DNA of 64,000 nucleotides from Rhizobium sp. (GTDB taxonomy: Bacteria > Pseudomonadota > Alphaproteobacteria > Rhizobiales > Rhizobiaceae). The position numbers were made by a program, and so were the translations under genes. The stretch is taken from NCBI GenBank assembly GCA_027533385.1, contig JAPZUE010000012.1:62001-126000 (forward strand), read 5' to 3'. The notes beneath the pieces are model-generated. The model was not told where the DNA came from. It saw only the letters and a program-made list of their open reading frames with translations, and ran no database searches. How positions within the stretch are numbered: the first letter of the stretch is position 1; every line of letters starts with the position of its first letter. Shown one piece after another: positions 17,833-26,765 of this stretch.

Positions 17833-17866
17833 TTGACGCCTATGGCGGCCAATGTCATAGTTGGCC
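17833..17866 (+). promoter_or_regulatory. Promoter with overlapping inverted repeat of TumE/TumA module 1
   Basis: -35 TTGACG (17833-17838) and -10 CATAGT (17856-17861) are 17 bases apart. The predicted start of transcription falls on or next to the toxin ATG, and there is no Shine-Dalgarno site, so the transcript is probably leaderless. A GGCCAA / TTGGCC inverted repeat (17847-17866) covers the -10, a probable autorepression site. Confidence 0.6.
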
Positions 17867-18157
17867 ATGAAGGCAGATCTGGTAATCCGAGAACGTATGG
17901 TCTTCGGTGATGGCGCCATTCTGGAAGTCCGGATCTGGTCCGTGCCTGTTCCGGTGCCGCCTTCGCAGCACCGATACAAATATGCGCTGTTCTATGGCTA
18001 TCCGGGCCAACGGCTGCTTTGCTACGACAACGAGTGTGGCAAGGGTGATCATCGGCATCACGGCGACGCCGAAACGCCCTATGAATTCCGAGGCATCGAG
18101 CAGCTTCTGCAAGATTTTCGGACTGATGTCGAACGACTGCGAGGAGAAACGATATGA
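17867..18157 (+). CDS. TumE-type toxin (DUF6516), module 1
   Basis: 96 residues. It matches the TumE toxin family of the TumE-TumA systems: VRIWSVPVPVPPSQHRYKY, then CYDNECGKGDHRHHG and a C-terminal helix (FRGIEQLLQDFRTDVERL). The conserved GKGDHRH is the likely active region. It overlaps the antitoxin gene by ATGA. A paralogue lies at 62140-62423. Confidence 0.85.
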   Translation: MKADLVIRERMVFGDGAILEVRIWSVPVPVPPSQHRYKYALFYGYPGQRLLCYDNECGKGDHRHHGDAETPYEFRGIEQLLQDFRTDVERLRGETI

Positions 18158-18504
18158 CGAGAGAACTGGACGTTCATGTCGGCGGAGGCTTCGACGGTTT
18201 GCAGGCGCGTGTCCGAGATGCGCTGCGTCGCCATGAAGATGGCGCGCATGTAAACGAGGACCACCTAACCTTCGTCGATTGGGACGCTTTTTCGCGGACC
18301 ATGACCTCGAAGCGACTGGAACTGCTGCGCTACCTGCACCGGAACCCGCAGGGGAGCGTGGCTGCGCTCGCCCGCAACCTCAAACGCGACTATCGACGCG
18401 TGCATGAAGACGTCGAACTGCTCAGCGCTGCCGGCTTGATTTCTCGTGACGGACTGGCGCTCCGAACCGGCTATGACGAGATTCGTACGGTGATCGCCCT
18501 CTAG
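18154..18504 (+). CDS. TumA-type antitoxin (HVO_A0114-like winged helix), module 1
   Basis: 116 residues. The C-terminal winged-helix DNA-binding domain is readable (LTSKRLELLRYL-type segment, AALARNLKRDYRRVHEDVELL). It is translationally coupled to TumE by an ATGA overlap. It should neutralise TumE and bind the promoter at 17833-17866. It is clearly homologous to the product at 61784-62143. Confidence 0.85.
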   Translation: MTRELDVHVGGGFDGLQARVRDALRRHEDGAHVNEDHLTFVDWDAFSRTMTSKRLELLRYLHRNPQGSVAALARNLKRDYRRVHEDVELLSAAGLISRDGLALRTGYDEIRTVIAL

Positions 18505-18574
18505 TGGTTGGCACGCGCCAAGCGCGGCATCGCCGGGCTGTTGACTTAAATGTGTCTTTCTCGTGATTTTTTTG

Positions 18575-18725
18575 TGCTGCGGCTCTTGAAAGCTCAGTCA
18601 GCTATCACGATATAGCGATCGCGGACCGGGCCCCTCTGACGACGGACTACCCTCGTGATGTCGGACCGCATCGAGCACGCTCGATGACATGCCCGGACCG
18701 GCTCTCTGGCGAGACCTCAGCGGCA
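18575..18725 (+). ncRNA. Probable yybP-ykoY (Mn2+) riboswitch in the terC leader
   Basis: The 3' half fits the family: a stem (CATCGAGC / GCTCGATG, 18669-18686), then ACAT, a short GCC...GGC hairpin and the conserved docking segment TGGCGAGACCTC (18707-18718), in the same order as the known motif GACAU-hairpin-GCNAGACC. The closing strand CCTCAGC can pair with GCTGCGG near 18577 with one mismatch. The usual 5' GGGGAGUA element is not clear (AGTCAGC is the nearest), so exact bounds are uncertain. A TTGCATTGA / TCAATGCAA hairpin (18726-18749) just before the ribosome site could be the expression platform. The riboswitch class commonly sits upstream of terC-family genes. Confidence 0.55.
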
Positions 18726-18763
18726 TTGCATTGAGCAGGGTCAATGCAACAGAGGTCACACAA

Positions 18764-19762
18764 TTGGAACTCCTCCTTGTTCTCTTTCTCGGCAAACCAC
18801 TCTGGATGTGGCTTGTCTTCATGTTTCTCGTCGTCGCACTCCTGGCCTTTGACCTTGGCGTGCTCCACAAGGACGACCATGAAATCGGCGTCGCCGAGAG
18901 CCTGAAGCTTTCGGCGATGTATATCGCGTTGGGTCTGGCCTTCTCCGGCTTCATCTACTGGCAGATGGATACGACCGCGACAGCCCAGTATCTGACCGCC
19001 TTCGTGGTCGAAAAGACCCTGGCGATGGACAACATCTTCGTCATCGCGCTGATCTTCGCCTTCTTTGCAGTCCCGCGTGAGTATCAGCACCGCGTGTTGT
19101 TCTGGGGTATCCTCGGCGTCATCGTCCTGCGCGGTATCATGATCGGCCTCGGTGCCACGATCGTCGAGCAGTACAGCTGGGTTCTCTATGTCTTCGCCGT
19201 CTTCCTGATCCTGACCGGTATCAAGATGCTGTTCATGGCGGACAAGGAGCACAAGATCGAAGAAAACGGTCTCATCCGCTTCCTGAAGCGTCGCATGAAC
19301 GTGACGGAAGAGCTGCATGGTCACGACTTCTTCGTGAAGAAGCCGGATCCGGTCACGGGCAAGATCCGCCGCTTCGCGACCCCGCTGTTCCTGGCGCTGG
19401 TGATGATCGAAATCGCCGACCTCGTGTTCGCCGTCGACTCGGTCCCGGCCGTGTTCACGATCACGACCGATCCGTACATCGTCTACACCTCGAACATCTT
19501 CGCGATCCTCGGTCTGCGTGCCCTCTACTTCGCGCTGGATGCCATCCTGCACCGCTTCTCCTACCTGAAGTATGCGCTGTCGATCCTGCTGGTCTTCATC
19601 GGCTCCAAGATCTTCATCGCCGACGCCATGGGTTGGGAAAAGTTCCCGCCGGAGTGGTCGCTGGGTATCACCTTCTTCATCCTCGGCGTGGGCGTTGCCT
19701 ACTCGCTGTGGAAGACCGGCAGCGGCGCCAAGGCCGTGGAAGGCAAGGGTCCGGCCGAGTAA
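18764..19762 (+). CDS. TerC family integral membrane protein
   Basis: 332 residues from a TTG at 18764 with AGAGG 8 bases upstream; an in-frame ATG at 18689 lies inside the structured leader and is less likely. Eight or nine membrane helices with the acidic TerC motifs FDLGVLHKDDHE, EKTLAMDNIF and EIADLVFAVDSVPAV. TerC/Alx-type proteins export Mn2+ or load it onto exoproteins. A Mn2+-type riboswitch candidate in the leader agrees with that role. Confidence 0.92.
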   Translation: MELLLVLFLGKPLWMWLVFMFLVVALLAFDLGVLHKDDHEIGVAESLKLSAMYIALGLAFSGFIYWQMDTTATAQYLTAFVVEKTLAMDNIFVIALIFAFFAVPREYQHRVLFWGILGVIVLRGIMIGLGATIVEQYSWVLYVFAVFLILTGIKMLFMADKEHKIEENGLIRFLKRRMNVTEELHGHDFFVKKPDPVTGKIRRFATPLFLALVMIEIADLVFAVDSVPAVFTITTDPYIVYTSNIFAILGLRALYFALDAILHRFSYLKYALSILLVFIGSKIFIADAMGWEKFPPEWSLGITFFILGVGVAYSLWKTGSGAKAVEGKGPAE

Positions 19763-19794
19763 GGCAGACTGCATCCACTCTGATCAATACGACG

Positions 19795-19818
19795 AATGGC
19801 CCTGCAAGGGGCCATTCT
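19795..19818 (+). terminator. Hairpin after terC
   Basis: Perfect 9-bp stem GAATGGCCC / GGGCCATTC with a 6-base loop, 33 bases after the terC stop. There is no T-run. Confidence 0.6.
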
Positions 19819-19861
19819 CATGTCTGGGTGATGGTTTCGATCACCGGTCCAAGCCACGCAA

Positions 19862-19893
19862 AAAGGCGGCGGATGAAACCGTCCGCCGCCTTT
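19862..19893. terminator. Bidirectional terminator between terC and xseB
   Basis: Perfect 12-bp stem AAAGGCGGCGGA / TCCGCCGCCTTT with an 8-base loop, between convergent genes and flanked by A/T on both sides. Confidence 0.85.
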
Positions 19894-19939
19894 CGTCTGT
19901 CAATCGATCTGTCGCCCGGGGCCGTCTCCCGGTGATTGC

Positions 19940-20191
19940 TTACGCGCCGTCGAGGGGCTCGACGCCGGTCGGTTTGCCGGCGCGGTCGAGACGGATCTTT
20001 TCGATGCGGTTTTCGGCGGCCGACAGGAGCTGCTCGCAATGCTTCTTCAAGAGTTCGCCGCGCTCGTAGATCGCGATGGACTCGTCGAGCGCCACGTCAC
20101 CGCGTTCGAGGCGCGCGACGATGCTTTCGAGCTCGGCCACTGCCTTTTCGAAGGAATAGCCGGAGAGATCGGCGGTAATGGCGTCGGACAT
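19940..20191 (-). CDS. xseB: Exodeoxyribonuclease VII small subunit
   Basis: 83 residues, the standard XseB length. The family core is complete: [40 protein letters not shown] (read in two parts). Several copies bind the XseA large subunit to form the ssDNA-specific nuclease. The ATG at 20191 follows the stop of the upstream HDAC-like gene by 2 bases, so they form an operon. Confidence 0.96.
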   Translation of the reverse strand: MSDAITADLSGYSFEKAVAELESIVARLERGDVALDESIAIYERGELLKKHCEQLLSAAENRIEKIRLDRAGKPTGVEPLDGA

Positions 20192-20193
20192 AC

Positions 20194-21129
20194 TCAACCC
20201 TTCATCAGTCTCAAGATGTGCAGGCCTGCCGATTCGGCGACGCCTTCGAGATCATAGCCGCCTTCGAGCAGGCTGACGACCCGGTTCTGGGCGAAACGGT
20301 CGGCGACTTCCAAGAGCCGTCCCGTCGCCCAGTCGAAATCCTCGCCGACCAGATTGATCTGCGCCAGCGGATCGCGGTGATGGGCGTCGAAGCCGGCGGA
20401 GATCAGGATGAAGTCTGGCGCAAAATCGTTCAGCGCTGGCAGAACACGGCTCTTGAAGGCCTCGCGGAAATGATCCGAGCCGACATTCGGGGAGAGCGGC
20501 GCATTGACGATGTTGCGGTGCTTGCCCGTCTCGTCCTTGGCGCCCGTGCCGGGATAAAGCGGCATCTGGTGGGTCGAGCAGAAGAGCACGGAAGGATCGT
20601 CCCAGAAGATGTCCTGGGTGCCATTGCCGTGGTGCACGTCCCAGTCGACGATCGCGACGCGTTCGACGCCGTAGGTCTTCTGCACATGGCGGGCGGCGAT
20701 CGCCACCGTGTTGAACAGGCAAAAGCCCATGGCCTTGGTCTTTTCGGCATGGTGGCCCGGCGGGCGACCGGCGACGAAGGCATTGTCGGCCTTGCCGGTC
20801 ATCACGTCGTCGACGGCTGACATCGCCCCGCCGATCGCAGTCAGCGCCACCTGCAGGCTCTTCTGCGAGGCATAGGTGTCGGCCTCCAGCTGGTTGATGC
20901 GATCCTCCTCTTCGGGGATCTGCCGCATCACCGCAAAGAGATGCTCCTCGGGATGGGCGAGTGTCACCGCATCCTCGTTGGCCTGGCTTGCCTCGATCCG
21001 CTCCAGCCGGGCGAAGTTCGGATGCTCCAGCGCGATGTTGAGCGAACGCAGCCGGTCGGCCCTTTCGGGGTGTCCTTCCGGCGTGTTGTGTTCAAGGAAG
21101 ATCGGGTTCTCGTAGAGACGGGTGGCCAT
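20194..21129 (-). CDS. Histone deacetylase family protein (amidohydrolase)
   Basis: 311 residues from the ATG at 21129 (GGAAGG 6 bases upstream). The class II HDAC/acetylpolyamine amidohydrolase fold is evident from [19 protein letters not shown], the zinc site [14 protein letters not shown] and [13 protein letters not shown], and the closing [10 protein letters not shown]. It hydrolyses an acylated amine, possibly an acetylpolyamine or acetyl-lysine; the true substrate is unknown. It is the first gene of the HDAC-xseB pair. Confidence 0.94.
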   Translation of the reverse strand: MATRLYENPIFLEHNTPEGHPERADRLRSLNIALEHPNFARLERIEASQANEDAVTLAHPEEHLFAVMRQIPEEEDRINQLEADTYASQKSLQVALTAIGGAMSAVDDVMTGKADNAFVAGRPPGHHAEKTKAMGFCLFNTVAIAARHVQKTYGVERVAIVDWDVHHGNGTQDIFWDDPSVLFCSTHQMPLYPGTGAKDETGKHRNIVNAPLSPNVGSDHFREAFKSRVLPALNDFAPDFILISAGFDAHHRDPLAQINLVGEDFDWATGRLLEVADRFAQNRVVSLLEGGYDLEGVAESAGLHILRLMKG

Positions 21130-21308
21130 GTGCATCCTTCCGGGGGTCGCGGAGAACATAATGCGCGACACTGTCATCTTCCACCACGGATGGCGGTTTT
21201 ACCCAGATGGCGCGCAAGTGCGCGACGCAGGGACCGTGTCGGGCATCTTGTGAAGCTGCATGGGATGCCGTTAGATGCCGCTCAAATTGGGAGAACGCGG
21301 GAGAGGGC

Positions 21309-21710
21309 ATGGACGAAACGCAACGGGTGGAGGTGAGTGGGCTTGTCGTTGCCTATCGTGACATCAGTCCGACCGGCGACATGCAAGCGGCCGCCTATGT
21401 CATCCACGCCGAGGAGGCCGTCCGGCATTTCTGGCGCTACCGTCCGCCGCTCGAAGACGAGCCGCTCTACAGCCCGACCAAGTTCGAAGTCCGGCTGCAC
21501 CAGCCGCTGCGTTTTGGGGATCAGGTTCGCATGACCGTTCATGTCGACAAGATCGGCGGCAAATCGGTCGGTTTCGAAGTGGCGATGGAGAAGGACGGCC
21601 AGACCGTCGCCGAGGTCGACATGACCTGGACGGCACGGGATCTGGAGAGTGGCGAACCGGTCGCGCTGCCGGAAGACATCCGCGACTGGCTGTACCGATA
21701 CGTCCCCTGA
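21309..21710 (+). CDS. Hotdog-fold thioesterase-like protein
   Basis: 133 residues. A 4HBT-like strand pattern (YSPTKFEVRLHQPLRFGDQVRMTVHV, then GFEVAMEKDGQTVAEVDMTWTARD; short runs only) indicates an acyl-CoA thioesterase-type hotdog fold. The classical catalytic Asp in an HxxYF context is not obvious, so activity is uncertain. It is divergent from the HDAC gene, with GGGAGAGGG before the ATG. Confidence 0.7.
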   Translation: MDETQRVEVSGLVVAYRDISPTGDMQAAAYVIHAEEAVRHFWRYRPPLEDEPLYSPTKFEVRLHQPLRFGDQVRMTVHVDKIGGKSVGFEVAMEKDGQTVAEVDMTWTARDLESGEPVALPEDIRDWLYRYVP

Positions 21711-21743
21711 CCTTGCCGCCTGCCTGTGCGGCAGATTTCAGCC

Positions 21744-23468
21744 TCAGGCGGCGATCGAGTTGCGACGACGCATATGCGGACCGCCGGCTGCCGCTGGCGA
21801 ACCGGGTTCGCGCGGAGCCGAGCGCCGATTGAGCTTGAAGATGTCGACCAGGGTTTTCATTTTCTCGGCGCCTTGGGCCATGATGTCGCCGGCCGCCGCA
21901 ATGCTCGACACAAGACCGGCATTCTGCTGGGTGGCCTGATCGAGCTGATTGACCGCGTTGTTGATCTCGCCGAGGCTCGAGGCCTGCTCATTGGCCCCGG
22001 TCGCGATGGCATCGACGTTGACGTTGATCTCGTTCACGAATTTTTCGATGCGTTCCAGCGAAGTACCGGTGGCGTTGACGAGACGCACCCCTTCGGCCAC
22101 CTCGTTGGTCGAATTGAGGATCAGCGCTGAGATTTCCCGGGCGGCGGCAGCGGAACGCTGGGCAAGCTCCCGGACCTCCTGAGCGACGACCGCAAAGCCC
22201 TTGCCGGCCTCACCGGCACGGGCGGCCTCGACACCGGCGTTCAAGGCCAGCAGGTTGGTCTGGAACGCAATCTGGTCGATGACATCGATGATGCTACCGA
22301 TTTCCTTCGAGGCATTCTCGATCCGCCCGATCGCTTCGACCGTGGACCGGACCACCTCGACCGACTGACCTGTTGCCGTCCTCGCCTCCTTGACGATGTC
22401 GCGCGTGTCGCGGGCCCGAACGGATGCCTCCTTGACCGTGGAGGTGATCTGTTCCAGGGCCGCAGAGGCCTGTTCCAGGGCCGCTGCCTGCTGCTCGGTC
22501 CGGCGGCCCAAGGCTTCCGCATCGGCCTTCAGGTTGCTGCTGTTCTCCGTCAGGGAGCCCGTCTCGCCCAGCACGCTTTCCAGCGTCTTCTGGAACTCGC
22601 CGATCGCCTTGTTGAAATCGTTGCGCAACCGTTCGAACTCGGGAATGAAGGGGTCGTCGATCGTGACGCGGATATTGCATTCCGAGAGACGCTCGAGACC
22701 TGCGGCGATGGCCTCCACCGCAGACACGCGACCGGTGACGTCGATCGCGAATTTCACGACCTTGAAGACCCGGCCTTCCTCGTCGAATATCGGGTTGTAG
22801 GATGCCTGGATGTAAACCTTGCTGCCATCCTTGCGGATGCGGGTAAACTCGCTGGACTTGAATGCTCCGTCGCGCAGATCCTTCCAGAAGGCCTGGTATT
22901 CTGCGGATCGGACGTATTCCTTCTCGCAGAACATCGCATGATGTTTGCCGACGATTTCCTCGAGCTTGTAGCCAAGGGCCGCCAGGAAGTTCTGGTTTGC
23001 AGTCAAAATCGTGCCATCAGGGGTAAATTCAATTGTCGCCTGCGCGCGCGAGATTGCATTGAGCTTGCCACCGTTCTCCAGTTCGGCCCGCTTGCGCTCG
23101 GTGATGTCGGTTGCGAACTTGATCACCTTGTAGGGCTTTCCGCCACGCATGATCGGATTGTAGGAGGCCTCGATCCAGATCTCGCGCCCGCCCTTGCCGA
23201 AGCGCTTGTACTGAGCGCTAAAGAATTCTCCGCGGGCCAGACGGGCCCAGAAGTTCCTGTAGTCCTGCGACTTGGCATAGTCCGGCGCGACGAACATGCT
23301 GTGATGCTGGCCGACAATCTCGGCAAGCGAGTAACCCACGGCGTTGCAGAAGTTCTCGTTCGCGGCCAGAATCCGTCCCTCCGTCGTAAACTCGATGACG
23401 GCCTTAGAGCGGTCGAGCGCCTTGAGGATCGCGCGGGATTCGTTGCCGAATGTCGGAAGGAAAAACAT
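21744..23468 (-). CDS. Cytoplasmic methyl-accepting chemotaxis protein with two PAS domains
   Basis: 574 residues with no membrane helix. PAS 1 is at about 15-125 and PAS 2 at about 135-250; both share the pattern AxxNFCNAVGYSLAEIVGQHHSMF and a second YIQASYNPIFDEEGRVFKVVKFA-like strand block with a PAC. The MCP domain follows (about 300-540), with [19 protein letters not shown] at its tip. It is Aer-like and likely senses redox or energy state through PAS cofactors. It ends in RRRNSIAA without a CheR pentapeptide. Confidence 0.94.
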   Translation of the reverse strand: MFFLPTFGNESRAILKALDRSKAVIEFTTEGRILAANENFCNAVGYSLAEIVGQHHSMFVAPDYAKSQDYRNFWARLARGEFFSAQYKRFGKGGREIWIEASYNPIMRGGKPYKVIKFATDITERKRAELENGGKLNAISRAQATIEFTPDGTILTANQNFLAALGYKLEEIVGKHHAMFCEKEYVRSAEYQAFWKDLRDGAFKSSEFTRIRKDGSKVYIQASYNPIFDEEGRVFKVVKFAIDVTGRVSAVEAIAAGLERLSECNIRVTIDDPFIPEFERLRNDFNKAIGEFQKTLESVLGETGSLTENSSNLKADAEALGRRTEQQAAALEQASAALEQITSTVKEASVRARDTRDIVKEARTATGQSVEVVRSTVEAIGRIENASKEIGSIIDVIDQIAFQTNLLALNAGVEAARAGEAGKGFAVVAQEVRELAQRSAAAAREISALILNSTNEVAEGVRLVNATGTSLERIEKFVNEINVNVDAIATGANEQASSLGEINNAVNQLDQATQQNAGLVSSIAAAGDIMAQGAEKMKTLVDIFKLNRRSAPREPGSPAAAGGPHMRRRNSIAA

Positions 23469-23671
23469 GGTTGCACCCCTGAATTTGATTCACCCAGAGT
23501 TTATTTCGAACCTTCTATATAAAATCTTACTAAAATTGAGCGAAATTTGATCGTCAGGGATCCCTGGCTGTCTACCGGAGGCCAAAACTGGGCAAAAAAG
23601 CTAGACATTGAACGAAAAACGCCCCTGCTTTCGCAGTGGCGCCACTTTTCAAGACGAATTGTCTATGCCGG

Positions 23672-25567
23672 TCAGAACTCGCTCCACTCCTGCTTCACAG
23701 CAAGATTACCCTGGGCCATCGGAATACGCCGGGCGGCAGACTGGTGGGCCTGGGCACGCGCGTCAACGGGTGCGGCTGCGGCGCGGCCGGAAAGCGTGAA
23801 CTGCGAGACCAGCGAGCGCAGCCGCAGCGCTTCCTGGGCGAGTGCTGCGGAGGCCGCGGTGGATTGCTCGACCATCGCAGCGTTTTGCTGGGTCGTCTGG
23901 TCCATCTGGTTCACTGCCGTGTTGACTTCGGCAAGGCCGGTCGACTGTTCGCGAGCCGAGGTCGCGATCGCATCCATCAGCTGGTTGATCTGGGAGACGT
24001 AGTCACCGATGGCTTTCAGGGCCACGCCCGTGTCCCGAACGAGCTTGACCCCACTTTCGACCTCGGTCGAGGAGTTCTGGATCAGGCCCTTGATCTCCTT
24101 GGCTGCGCTCGCCGAACGCTGGGCGAGCTCACGGACTTCCTGAGCAACGACGGCGAAGCCCTTGCCGGCCTCACCGGCGCGTGCCGCCTCGACACCGGCA
24201 TTGAGCGCCAGCAGGTTCGTCTGGAACGCGATCTCGTCGATCACGCCGATGATGTTGGAGATCTGCTGCGAGCTTTCCTCGATGCGGCGCATCGCATCCA
24301 CCGCGTCCGAGACGACTTCGGACGACTTTGCGGCATTCTGGTTGGCGAGGATTGCCACCGTACGGGCCTCCTCGGTGCGCTTCGAAGAGGTCGACACATT
24401 GGCGGTGATTTCGTCCAGGGCGGCAGCGGTCTCTTCCAGCGAGGCGGCCTGCTGCTCTGTGCGCTTGGACAGATCATTGGCGCCGGAGGAGATCTCGCGG
24501 GTGCCGTTGTCGATGCTCTCGACAGAGTTCATGACGGCCGAGAGCGTCGTGCCGAGCTGCTTCAGCGAGGCGTTGAAGTCCTGACGCAGCGATTCGTATT
24601 CGGCGGCGAAGGGCTCGTTGAGCTGGAAGGAGACATCGCCTTCCGCCAGACGCTTCAGGCCACTGCCGAGCGTCGTTGTGGCAAAACGCAGCTTCTCGGC
24701 CTCTTCGGCGGATCTGCGGCGGGTCTCCGCGTCCTGATGGCCTTCGCGGATGCGTGCTTCCTCCGCCTGACGCTCAAGCTCCTTGTTGGCGATGCCAGCC
24801 TGGCGGAAGACCTCGACGGCAGCGGCCATCTCGCCCACTTCGTCGGCGCGGCCCTCGAAGGGGATGTGGCTTTCCAGGTCCCCTGACGCCAGATTGCGCA
24901 TGGAACCGGAGATGCGCGCGATCGGTCGGGTAACACCGAGGATGGCATAGGCGATGCCACCCAGCGCAATCAGCAGGGTAACGGCGGCGATGCCCAGGGT
25001 GGTCAACCGGTTCACCTGGTAGATGGCGCCGCTTTCGGCGACCGCCTTGTTGGCATTCTCGATGACCTTTGCCACGAGCTCGTCGACGATGGCGTTCACC
25101 TTTTCCGACTGGGCCTTCATCTTGCCCTTGAACAGGCTGGTTGCCACCAGGGTCTGACCATCCTGCTTGATGACGGTCAGCTCTTCGCCGAGGACGGTAT
25201 AGGCATCGAATTCAGGCTTGAGCGCGGTGATCAGCTGACGACCGGCTTCGGTCCGGACCCCGGCCTCGTAATCCGCCATGGATTTGCGGACCGTGTCAGC
25301 CATATCTTTGATGCTCTTGATTTCCGCCTCGATCTCACCCGGGGTGGAAGCCATCAGCAGGCGCGCATAGGCGAGACGCATCAGGTTGAAATTGCCCTTC
25401 ACCTCGCGCGCGATCACCATTCGCGACATCCAGTAGTGCCCAATTTCCTGGGAATTCTCGTTGAGCTTGGAGAGGCTGGTGTAGGAGGTGACGCTGAGAG
25501 CAAGGATTGCGACAGCGATCAGGCTCAGCATACCAGTGAGCGCGACCCGGATGGACAGACGTTTCAT
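23672..25567 (-). CDS. Transmembrane methyl-accepting chemotaxis protein with helical periplasmic sensor
   Basis: 631 residues from the ATG at 25567. TM1 is at about 9-31. A periplasmic all-helical four-helix-bundle-type sensor of about 155 residues follows, with no Cache signature, then TM2 ([20 protein letters not shown]), HAMP, a long coiled coil ([19 protein letters not shown]) and the MCP domain. It ends in QEWSEF, a CheR/CheB-docking pentapeptide of the xWxxF type. The ligand is unknown. Confidence 0.95.
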   Translation of the reverse strand: MKRLSIRVALTGMLSLIAVAILALSVTSYTSLSKLNENSQEIGHYWMSRMVIAREVKGNFNLMRLAYARLLMASTPGEIEAEIKSIKDMADTVRKSMADYEAGVRTEAGRQLITALKPEFDAYTVLGEELTVIKQDGQTLVATSLFKGKMKAQSEKVNAIVDELVAKVIENANKAVAESGAIYQVNRLTTLGIAAVTLLIALGGIAYAILGVTRPIARISGSMRNLASGDLESHIPFEGRADEVGEMAAAVEVFRQAGIANKELERQAEEARIREGHQDAETRRRSAEEAEKLRFATTTLGSGLKRLAEGDVSFQLNEPFAAEYESLRQDFNASLKQLGTTLSAVMNSVESIDNGTREISSGANDLSKRTEQQAASLEETAAALDEITANVSTSSKRTEEARTVAILANQNAAKSSEVVSDAVDAMRRIEESSQQISNIIGVIDEIAFQTNLLALNAGVEAARAGEAGKGFAVVAQEVRELAQRSASAAKEIKGLIQNSSTEVESGVKLVRDTGVALKAIGDYVSQINQLMDAIATSAREQSTGLAEVNTAVNQMDQTTQQNAAMVEQSTAASAALAQEALRLRSLVSQFTLSGRAAAAPVDARAQAHQSAARRIPMAQGNLAVKQEWSEF

Positions 25568-25669
25568 GAGAAGTCCCCGATGTGAGACGGTACGGAATGA
25601 CAATGTTGTGATTTAGCGTTACTTTTATTAAGATTTTCTTCTTTAGGGCGGTCTTGGCCATTGAAATCC

Positions 25670-25790
25670 CAAAACAAATGAAGCCCCCCGGGCCCGAATC
25701 CGGGGGGCTTCTATTCCTACAGGCCGGAAGGAGGAGGAGGGCCTGCAGTTTTGTGTCGGAGCACGCTGCTTGGGAGGGAGGAATGCATCG
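25670..25790 (-). ncRNA. Probable alpha-r14 family sRNA (suhB/NfeR1-like, anti-Shine-Dalgarno)
   Basis: Read on the minus strand the region shows TTCCTCCCTCCC (25783-25772), then a hairpin with a CAGGCC/GGCCTG stem whose loop holds CCTCCTCCTCC (25740-25730), then an 11-bp GC-rich terminator stem (AAGCCCCCCGG / CCGGGGGGCTT, 25710-25681) followed by CATTTGTTTT. Loops of CCUCC repeats plus a strong terminator are the hallmark of the alpha-r14 trans-acting sRNAs of rhizobia, which block Shine-Dalgarno sites. No protein-coding gene explains this terminator, since both flanking genes point away. The 5' end is estimated. Confidence 0.65.
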
Positions 25791-25958
25791 CGCCGGCCAG
25801 GGAACATTAGAAGAGATTGCTTAACTTATCCCTAATGAAACCATGAATGGCTTTTAAATTGAATTCCACAACCCCAACCTCCGGTCCCGCCTGCAACGCT
25901 GCAACCTGGCCCGCGAAAAACACTTGCGCCGCGCGACTTCTCCGCTCATTGACGGGAC

Positions 25959-26765
25959 ATGAAAAAGCTCCCAGAACCCCAGCGCCTCGACCAGCTCCTG
26001 GTCGCCCTTGGCCTATTCGCCAGCCGCTCCCGCTCCCGTGACGCCATCCAGCGTGGCACGGTGAAGGTGGACGGCAGGGTCGTGACGAAACCCAGCCTTG
26101 TCTTTGCGGCGACCCATGCCTTCGAAATCGACGATCCGGCGCAGGATTACGTCTCCCGCGCGGCGCTGAAGCTTGTTGCGGCGCTCGACCATTTCGGCCT
26201 GTCGCCGGAGGGGTGCCACTGTCTGGATGTCGGCGCCTCGACCGGCGGCTTTACCGAAGTGCTGTTGAAGCGCGGTGCCGCCCATGTGACGGCCATCGAT
26301 GTCGGGCACGACCAACTGCATCCGCGGCTTGCCAGCGATCCGCGCGTCACCAATCTCGAAGGTCTGAATGCCCGTTATCTGGAGCCGGAGGATTATGACG
26401 AGGAGCCTTTCGACTTTCTCGTTTCCGACGTGTCCTTCATTTCGCTGAAGCTCGCACTCGCCCCTGCCCTGGAACAGGCCGAGCCCGGCGCGCATTGCCT
26501 TCTGCTGGTCAAGCCACAGTTCGAAGCGGGCCGCGAGGCGATCAGCAAGGCGGGCCTGTTGAAGGAGCCGGAAACGGCACCGCAGGTCGCAGCCGAGCTT
26601 GAACGCTGGCTGACGGAGGACATGGGCTGGACGAGCCTCGGCCTCATCCCCTCGCCGATCGCCGGCGGCGATGGCAATGAGGAGTTTCTGCTTGCGGGCG
26701 TGAAGCCTGATGATGCGGATCAGGGCGAGGATGACGATCTCGAAGACGGAGAGGATGCCGGATGA
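25959..26765 (+). CDS. tlyA: TlyA family rRNA (cytidine-2'-O)-methyltransferase
   Basis: 268 residues. An N-terminal S4 RNA-binding domain (RLDQLLVALGLFASRSRSRD) is followed by an FtsJ-like Rossmann methyltransferase: SAM motif LDVGASTGGFTEVLL, then FLVSDVSFISLKL and VKPQFEAGRE. It methylates 16S/23S rRNA in the bacteria where it was studied, and some homologues were described as hemolysins. An acidic C-terminal tail (DQGEDDDLEDGEDAG) is extra. It overlaps the next gene by ATGA. Confidence 0.94.
   Translation: MKKLPEPQRLDQLLVALGLFASRSRSRDAIQRGTVKVDGRVVTKPSLVFAATHAFEIDDPAQDYVSRAALKLVAALDHFGLSPEGCHCLDVGASTGGFTEVLLKRGAAHVTAIDVGHDQLHPRLASDPRVTNLEGLNARYLEPEDYDEEPFDFLVSDVSFISLKLALAPALEQAEPGAHCLLLVKPQFEAGREAISKAGLLKEPETAPQVAAELERWLTEDMGWTSLGLIPSPIAGGDGNEEFLLAGVKPDDADQGEDDDLEDGEDAG

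Noticed and set aside
25689-25702. GGGCCCGAATCCGG, which resembles a tRNA T-loop
   Set aside because: No acceptor, D or anticodon arms can be formed around it; it is the loop of the sRNA terminator hairpin.
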